Shown one piece after another: positions 60,535 to 64,000 of a stretch of 64,000 nucleotides of DNA. The position numbers and the translations under genes were made by a program. Position 1 is the stretch's first letter. Each line of letters begins with the position of its first letter. This DNA is from Mucilaginibacter sp. (GTDB taxonomy: Bacteria > Bacteroidota > Bacteroidia > Sphingobacteriales > Sphingobacteriaceae). The notes below the pieces were generated by a model. The model did no database searches, was not told the DNA's origin, and was given only the letters and a program-made list of their open reading frames with translations. Location of the stretch: the NCBI RefSeq assembly GCF_028288225.1, contig NZ_JAQBOC010000074.1, positions 1 to 64,000 of the forward strand, given 5' to 3'.

Positions 60535-61491
60535 TTGAACGAACTTAAATTGTCAATTGAACAAATCAACCCGGCAGTTTTGTGGGGACCGAATAATGAT
60601 CATTTTGAGATCATTAAAAAACAATACCCAAAACTTAAAATAGTGGCCCGGGGCAGCGAAGTAAAGGTATTGGGTGATGACCATGAACTGAATATATTCC
60701 AGGAAAAATTCCAGCACCTGCTTCAGCATGTTGAAAAGTATGAAAACCTAAACATAACCGACCTGGAAAGAATACTGGGATCAAAAATAGATGCACCAAC
60801 AAGCGATCTGTCTGCAGATAAATTTGCCAGCGGCGAGGTTATCGTATTTGGACCTAATGGTGTTATGGTTAAAGCCCGTACCGCCAACCAACGTAAAATG
60901 GTTGATTGTATAAATAAAAGCGATATACTTTTTGCCATAGGCCCTGCAGGTACCGGTAAAACTTATACTGCAGTAGCTTTAGCAGTAAGAGCACTTAAGA
61001 ATAAAGACATTAAACGCATTATATTAACCAGGCCGGCAGTTGAAGCAGGGGAGAACCTGGGCTTTTTACCGGGTGATTTAAAAGAAAAGATAGACCCATA
61101 TTTACGCCCATTGTATGATGCGCTTGATGACATGATCCCGGCTGAAAAGTTAAAGTTTTACCTGGAGAACCGTACCATTGAAATTGCACCATTGGCATTT
61201 ATGCGTGGACGAACACTGGATAATTGCTTTGTTATTTTGGATGAGGCGCAAAATGCCACCGATATGCAGCTAAAAATGTTTTTAACGCGTATGGGCCCGT
61301 CTGCTAAGTTTATTGTCACCGGCGACGTCACCCAAATAGATTTGCCTAAAAAACAACAATCGGGCTTACATACAGCCTTACGTATACTTACAGATATCAG
61401 TGGAATTGAAATTGTTTATCTTAGCGGCGAAGATGTTGTAAGGCACAAACTGGTAAGGAAAATACTGGCTGCGTACGGGGACATACAGTAG
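60535..61491 (+). CDS. phoH: PhoH-family ATPase
   Basis: A 318-residue protein with a TTG start codon. The frame is open back only to a TAA at 60505 with no ATG, and conserved sequence (NELKLSIEQINPAVLWGPNN) begins directly after it. It has a small N-terminal KH-like domain (about 5-90), then the PhoH domain with Walker A GPAGTGKT (136-143), RPAVEAGENLGFLPGD, Walker B VILDEAQNA (Asp236, Glu237) and GDVTQIDLP. PhoH/YbeZ proteins are linked to RNA metabolism with YbeY. YbeY is not adjacent here. Confidence 0.93.
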   Translation: MNELKLSIEQINPAVLWGPNNDHFEIIKKQYPKLKIVARGSEVKVLGDDHELNIFQEKFQHLLQHVEKYENLNITDLERILGSKIDAPTSDLSADKFASGEVIVFGPNGVMVKARTANQRKMVDCINKSDILFAIGPAGTGKTYTAVALAVRALKNKDIKRIILTRPAVEAGENLGFLPGDLKEKIDPYLRPLYDALDDMIPAEKLKFYLENRTIEIAPLAFMRGRTLDNCFVILDEAQNATDMQLKMFLTRMGPSAKFIVTGDVTQIDLPKKQQSGLHTALRILTDISGIEIVYLSGEDVVRHKLVRKILAAYGDIQ

Positions 61492-61570
61492 TAGTGATCA
61501 GGGGCTGGAGATTAGAGATTAGTTAAAATCAATCTGCAGCTTCTGATCTCAGGTCTCAAATCTAAAACAC

Positions 61571-62515
61571 ATGAATGCAATAAAAGAAACACATTTTAAT
61601 TTTCCGGGCCAAACCAGTTTTTATAAGGGTAAGGTTAGGGATGTTTATACAATTAATAATAAATACCTGGTAATGGTTGTTAGCGACCGCATCTCGGCTT
61701 TTGATGTGGTACTGCCTGAGCCTATTCCCTACAAAGGGCAGGTGCTTAATCAAATTGCTGCTAAATTCTTAGCAGCTACTGCTGATATTGTTCCAAACTG
61801 GGTTGTTAGCGTGCCAGACCCAAGTGTAACTATCGGCCGTATTTGTGAACCCTTTAAAGTAGAGATGGTGATCCGCGGATACCTTGCGGGCCATGCATGG
61901 CGCGAGTATAGTGCAGGAAGAAGACAGGTTTGTGGGGTTAGCTTGCCAGACGGGCTCAAAGAAAACGATAAGCTGCCTGAACCCATTATTACACCTACTA
62001 CTAAAGCATCGGTAGGGCATGATGAGGACATATCAAAAGAACAGATCCTGGAGAAAGGGATCGTATCAGCGGCAGATTATGAGCAGCTGGAAAAATATAC
62101 CAGGGCCTTATTTAACCGGGGAACTGAAATTGCCGGTAAACAAGGTTTAATACTTGTGGATACAAAATATGAGTTCGGTAAAGCCGATGGAACAATTTAT
62201 TTAATTGATGAGATCCATACACCAGATTCGTCAAGATATTTTTACAGCAACGGTTACCGCGTACGCCAGGATAACAATGAGCCGCAAAAACAGCTTTCGA
62301 AAGAATTTGTAAGGAAATGGCTGATTGAAAATGGTTTCCAGGGTAAGGACGGGCAAGTAGTTCCATTGATGAGCAATGAGATCGTTCAATCTATCTCTGA
62401 GCGCTATATTGAGTTGTTTGAACAAATAACCGGTGAGCAATTTATTAGACCCGGAGATGAAAATGTACTGGCCCGTGTTGAAAAAGCTATTAATAATGAA
62501 CTTACTGTACTGTAA
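61571..62515 (+). CDS. purC: Phosphoribosylaminoimidazole-succinocarboxamide synthase
   Basis: A 314-residue SAICAR synthetase of the long bacterial/yeast type. Motifs are FYKGKVRDVY, VSDRISAFDVVLPEPIPYKG, EMVIRGYLAGHAWREYSAG, KASVGHDEDIS and LVDTKYEFG. It joins CAIR and aspartate with ATP in purine synthesis. Other pur genes are not in the window. Confidence 0.96.
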   Translation: MNAIKETHFNFPGQTSFYKGKVRDVYTINNKYLVMVVSDRISAFDVVLPEPIPYKGQVLNQIAAKFLAATADIVPNWVVSVPDPSVTIGRICEPFKVEMVIRGYLAGHAWREYSAGRRQVCGVSLPDGLKENDKLPEPIITPTTKASVGHDEDISKEQILEKGIVSAADYEQLEKYTRALFNRGTEIAGKQGLILVDTKYEFGKADGTIYLIDEIHTPDSSRYFYSNGYRVRQDNNEPQKQLSKEFVRKWLIENGFQGKDGQVVPLMSNEIVQSISERYIELFEQITGEQFIRPGDENVLARVEKAINNELTVL

Positions 62516-62569
62516 TTTTTTATTTGTAGACAAAATAATTATATCTTTAGCTTTTAATTAAAACAAAAA

Positions 62570-62947
62570 ATGAAATTTACAGTTGACAAACACGAAAAAT
62601 ATATTCTGTTAAAGCTGAATGAATCAAAATTAAATTCATTAATCACGCCCCAGCTTAAATCTGAATTGATATTGATCAATACAGAAGGTCAACGAAACAT
62701 CATTTTTGACCTTTCACAAGTTAAATTTGCAGATTCATCAGGATTGAGCAGCTTACTTGTTGGTCATCGTTTATGTAAAAATGCTTCGGGAACTTTTATC
62801 CTTACCGGCTTAAACGAACCAGTTGCCCGTTTAATCACCATCTCACAACTTGATAGTGTACTTTCTATAGTACCCACCTGTGAGGAAGCCATTGATTTGG
62901 TTTTTATGGAAGAAATAGAAAAAGAATTAAAAAAAGAAGCAAAATAA
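62570..62947 (+). CDS. STAS-domain protein, anti-sigma factor antagonist type
   Basis: A 125-residue STAS domain (about 1-105) with a short acidic/basic tail. The FADSSGLSSLL motif (Ser56/Ser57) is the phospho-acceptor loop of SpoIIAA/RsbV-type antagonists. No anti-sigma kinase or sigma gene is adjacent. RNase Z starts 21 bases after its stop, so the two are probably co-transcribed. Confidence 0.9.
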   Translation: MKFTVDKHEKYILLKLNESKLNSLITPQLKSELILINTEGQRNIIFDLSQVKFADSSGLSSLLVGHRLCKNASGTFILTGLNEPVARLITISQLDSVLSIVPTCEEAIDLVFMEEIEKELKKEAK

Positions 62948-62968
62948 GTATCTGATTGGTTACCAACT

Positions 62969-63886
62969 ATGAGATTTGAGGTAACAATCCTTGGCAGCAG
63001 TTCTGCAACCCCCATTTTTAACAGAAACCCAACATCGCAGGCGCTCAACATAAATGAACGCCTTTACTTAATTGATTGCGGCGAGGGAACTCAACAGCAA
63101 ATGCTGCGGTTTGATATTAAGGCGAGTCGTATTGATCATATTTTTATCAGCCACCTGCATGGCGATCATTATTTGGGCATTGTTGGATTACTTTCTTCCC
63201 TTCACTTAAATGGGCGTATAAAACCTTTAAAAATTTATTGCCCACCACAGTTAAAGGAAATTATTGACCTGCAGCTAAATTATTCTGAAACTACTTTGCA
63301 ATATCCGGTGGATTATGTTTTTACTAATCCGGAAAAAGCGGAAGTAATTTTAGAGAACCAGGATATTACCGTTGAAACAATACCGCTCAATCATAGAATT
63401 TCATGTACGGGCTTTTTATTTAAAGAGAAGAAGAGACTGCGAAAATTAATAAAAGATAAGCTTGAACAACTAGCTATACCTATTGAATATTATTCGGCAC
63501 TAAAAAAAGGGGCAGATTATATAATGCCCAGTGGCGAGGTATTGAAAAATGAGTTGCTAACTATAGATTCCAGCGAACCTAAAGCGTATGCTTATTGCTC
63601 TGACACATTGTATGACGAAATGTACTTTAAACAGATAAACAGTGTTACGCTTCTATACCATGAGGCCACATTTTTAAACAACATGCTCGACCGGGCAATT
63701 GAAACCCATCATACCACCGCACTGCAAGCCGGGCAGGTTGCATTAATCACCAATGCAAAAAAATTACTCATCGGCCATTTTTCGGCCAGGTACAAAACCC
63801 TGAATGAATTGCTTGATGAAGCACGCAGTGTGTTCCCTGAAACTGACCTGGCTATTGAGGGGCGGACTTTTGTAATTGGAGAATAG
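62969..63886 (+). CDS. rnz: Ribonuclease Z
   Basis: A 305-residue metallo-beta-lactamase-fold nuclease that matures tRNA 3' ends. It has the zinc motif HLHGDH within FISHLHGDHYLGIVGLL, NHRISCTGFLF, the exosite-like arm with IPIEYYSALKKG, YCSDT, HEATF and the final His motif GHFSARY. It is full length, the short RNase Z form. Confidence 0.95.
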   Translation: MRFEVTILGSSSATPIFNRNPTSQALNINERLYLIDCGEGTQQQMLRFDIKASRIDHIFISHLHGDHYLGIVGLLSSLHLNGRIKPLKIYCPPQLKEIIDLQLNYSETTLQYPVDYVFTNPEKAEVILENQDITVETIPLNHRISCTGFLFKEKKRLRKLIKDKLEQLAIPIEYYSALKKGADYIMPSGEVLKNELLTIDSSEPKAYAYCSDTLYDEMYFKQINSVTLLYHEATFLNNMLDRAIETHHTTALQAGQVALITNAKKLLIGHFSARYKTLNELLDEARSVFPETDLAIEGRTFVIGE

Positions 63887-63887
63887 A

Positions 63888-63946
63888 GACTATAGGTTAG
63901 AGATTAGTTGTGTTATTCAAATTTCTCTGGTCTCTAACCTCCGGTC
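63888..63946. terminator. Imperfect palindrome after rnz
   Basis: GACTATAGGTTAGAGATTAG and CTGGTCTCTAACCTCCGGTC pair at 15 of 20 positions around AGGTTAGAGA. The TTAGAGATTAG word also occurs near 61511-61522 between phoH and purC. Confidence 0.55.
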
Positions 63947-63953
63947 ACTAATA

Positions 63954-64000
63954 TCAATCCTTTTTCCCACCAAACACTGATAAGCTTACATAACGTTTTG
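63954..64000 (-). CDS. Possible C-terminal end of a gene cut by the right edge
   Basis: On the minus strand one frame reads KRYVSLSVFGGKKD and then stop. It looks like a plausible protein terminus right after the rnz palindrome, as expected for a convergent neighbour. Fourteen codons are too few to name a family. Confidence 0.3.
   Translation of the reverse strand, partial: KRYVSLSVFGGKKD

Noticed and set aside
61511..61563. Palindrome between phoH and purC
   Set aside because: TTAGAGATTAG and CTGATCTCAGGTCTC words are present, but the arms pair poorly, so it was not listed as a feature.
62524..62550. TTG / TATCTTTAG as promoter of the STAS gene
   Set aside because: The -7-like part is imperfect and the spacing is shorter than usual for the phylum, so it was not listed.

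Overview
The window looks like a chromosomal segment of a Bacteroidota bacterium, most likely family Sphingobacteriaceae and close to Mucilaginibacter or Pedobacter. This is inferred from moderately low GC, weak or absent Shine-Dalgarno sites, the family content (DUF4097, DUF3667, PorT-like barrel, OmpA/PD40/TPR protein, long PurC, BFN nuclease beside etfBA) and the plant-polysaccharide hydrolases. The genus is a guess and the Bacteroidota assignment is firm. No rRNA or tRNA gene and no CRISPR array was seen.

Region 1 (1-1440): the 5' end of a probable transposase gene runs off the left edge on the minus strand. It is followed by a secreted DUF4097 protein with about ten SGGS strand repeats.

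Region 2 (1441-29504) dominates the window. Ten intact, co-directional paralogous genes encode MacB/FtsX-type ABC permeases of 787-821 residues, each with two FtsX domains and no ATPase domain. They are followed by one stand-alone MacB/LolD-type ATPase and one TolC-like outer-membrane channel. No periplasmic adaptor, regulator or kinase is in the window. Three transcription units are suggested: permeases 1-5, permeases 6-10, and ATPase-TolC. Each is preceded by the same 39-bp dyad-symmetric element, placed 53-55 bases upstream of a shared TTGGTATG promoter-like box, so the parts are probably co-regulated. Most internal spacers carry a homologous palindromic repeat built from the words GTCATTAG and CTAATGAC, and this repeat looks better conserved than the genes around it.

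Region 3 (29568-33279): a small PorT-like barrel protein, a GH9 endoglucanase and a GH53 endo-galactanase lipoprotein suggest secreted plant-polysaccharide degradation.

Region 4 (33284-43738): DUF3667 membrane protein, NupG-like nucleoside transporter, bifunctional nuclease with etfA and etfB, TPR protein, ChrA transporter, DnaB helicase, RlmB methyltransferase and mannose-1-phosphate guanylyltransferase.

Region 5 (43739-53567): RecQ, an OmpA/PD40 envelope protein, QueE, a small lipoprotein-Rieske-NTF2-like cluster, FolD and LepA. Region 6 (53568-59011): orphan HicB-like protein, a pair of zinc-ribbon membrane proteins (one a CPBP protease), a clan GH-A hydrolase and an MsbA-like exporter. 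Region 7 (59093-64000): single-pass membrane protein, SAM hydroxide adenosyltransferase (DUF62), PhoH, PurC, a STAS protein and RNase Z, with the tail of a possible further gene at the right edge.

A second recurring pattern is the set of long intergenic palindromes, several with perfect 19-27-bp arms, at many gene ends. Each is built from its own short repeated word, so the architecture recurs while the sequence does not.
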